Source: Mesorhizobium amorphae (GTDB lineage: Bacteria > Pseudomonadota > Alphaproteobacteria > Rhizobiales > Rhizobiaceae). From it: 64,000 nt of DNA. Made by a program: the position numbers and the translations under genes. Position 1 is the stretch's first letter. Each line of letters begins with the position of its first letter. Below the pieces are notes generated by a model. The model did not search any database, was not told the origin of the DNA, and worked only from the letters and a program-made list of their open reading frames with translations. Shown here piece by piece: positions 63,676 to 64,000 of the stretch. The stretch is from assembly GCA_003240775.1 (NCBI GenBank), contig QFNI01000011.1:25110-89109 (forward strand). The letters are read 5' to 3'.

Positions 63676-64000
63676 TCGCGCAACCGCTCCGGCGCCCGAT
63701 CCCGCCTCCGATCTCGAAAGCGGGGCGGAAGCCGTCGAGGCGGCCTTTCGCGAGACCGGCTACGATCTTGCGGCCCACCCCGCCCATCTCGTGCGCCGCG
63801 TGCACCAGCGCGCGACGCTCGCCTTCCAGCAGGTGATGACGGGCGAAACGCTGTCACCCACCCAGTTCGCGGCACTCGCCACCATCCTGAAGATGGGCGA
63901 GGTCTCGCAAAACCATCTGGGCCGGCTGACGGCGATGGACCCTTCCACCATCAGCCTCGTGGTGCGCAAGCTCCTCAAGGACGGCTTCGTGACCCGTTCG
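63665..64000 (+). CDS. MarR family regulator, N-terminal part (cut by window edge)
   Basis: 112 residues visible, open at the right edge. The winged helix-turn-helix is clear: 'LSPTQFAALATILKMGEVSQNHLGRLTAMDPSTISLVVRKLL'. No ATG precedes the domain, so I take the TTG at 63665, which overlaps the hydrolase stop. It probably responds to the hydrolase substrate and binds the palindrome at 62994 (inference). Confidence 0.85.
   Translation, partial: MQPDRATAPAPDPASDLESGAEAVEAAFRETGYDLAAHPAHLVRRVHQRATLAFQQVMTGETLSPTQFAALATILKMGEVSQNHLGRLTAMDPSTISLVVRKLLKDGFVTRS

Overview
The window is GC-rich, densely coded DNA from an alphaproteobacterium, most likely Hyphomicrobiales (Rhizobium/Mesorhizobium-like). 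The evidence is the codon use, many overlapping start/stop junctions, a wealth of ABC uptake systems with catabolic enzymes and local regulators, a complete urease operon, and two copies of a short palindrome (at 50665 and 54987) of a kind common in rhizobial intergenic DNA. No rRNA, tRNA, CRISPR array, insertion sequence or phage gene was seen. Both ends are open: an aldehyde dehydrogenase runs off the left end and a MarR regulator off the right.

Layout. 1-7464: a ribose-type ABC importer with a zinc alcohol dehydrogenase and an aldehyde dehydrogenase, divergent from a TetR regulator. 7469-12980: a LacI regulator divergent from an FAD amine/amino-acid oxidase and a polar amino-acid ABC importer; two near-identical palindromes lie in the shared promoter. 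12985-18474: urease operon ureD-A-J-B-C-E-F-G on the minus strand. 18634-21913: a TPP riboswitch followed by ykoF and a pyrimidine (HMP)-type ABC importer. 22072-25307: a 2-oxoglutarate/Fe(II) dioxygenase, a short-chain dehydrogenase and a sugar-lactone oxidase-like flavoprotein. 25335-33971: two old-yellow-enzyme/Fe-S flavoproteins, a LysR regulator, a non-pyrrolysine MttB-family methyltransferase and a lone family-5 binding protein, which looks like a quaternary- or tertiary-amine demethylation locus.

34317-50521 holds what I consider the most interesting unit. Two HisD-family dehydrogenases, an alpha/beta hydrolase, a double SnoaL-like protein, a bicupin, an amidase with a tiny coupled partner, an SDR, a CUT1 sugar-type ABC importer and a LacI regulator appear tied together by three copies of one palindrome (TGNAWACGTATGCA) at 36344, 42907 and 50584. 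Three unrelated small genes (37767-40147), partly of lower GC, interrupt it. It resembles sulfopropanediol-type oxidation through the HpsN-like dehydrogenases, but the set of partners is not one I recognise.

50713-64000: an ABC-F ATPase, a Tim44-like membrane protein, a GlcD-type flavoprotein, a membrane alpha/beta hydrolase, an AcuI-like reductase, PsuG with a CitE-like lyase, a flavin monooxygenase, an SDR and an epimerase. A cysteine hydrolase with a MarR regulator ends the window behind a strong palindrome at 62994.

Three families of repeats are GC-rich hairpins. A long 'CCCCTCAAGGGG/ACCCCCACCCC' inverted repeat occurs at 27451, 34025 and 44793, always between genes.
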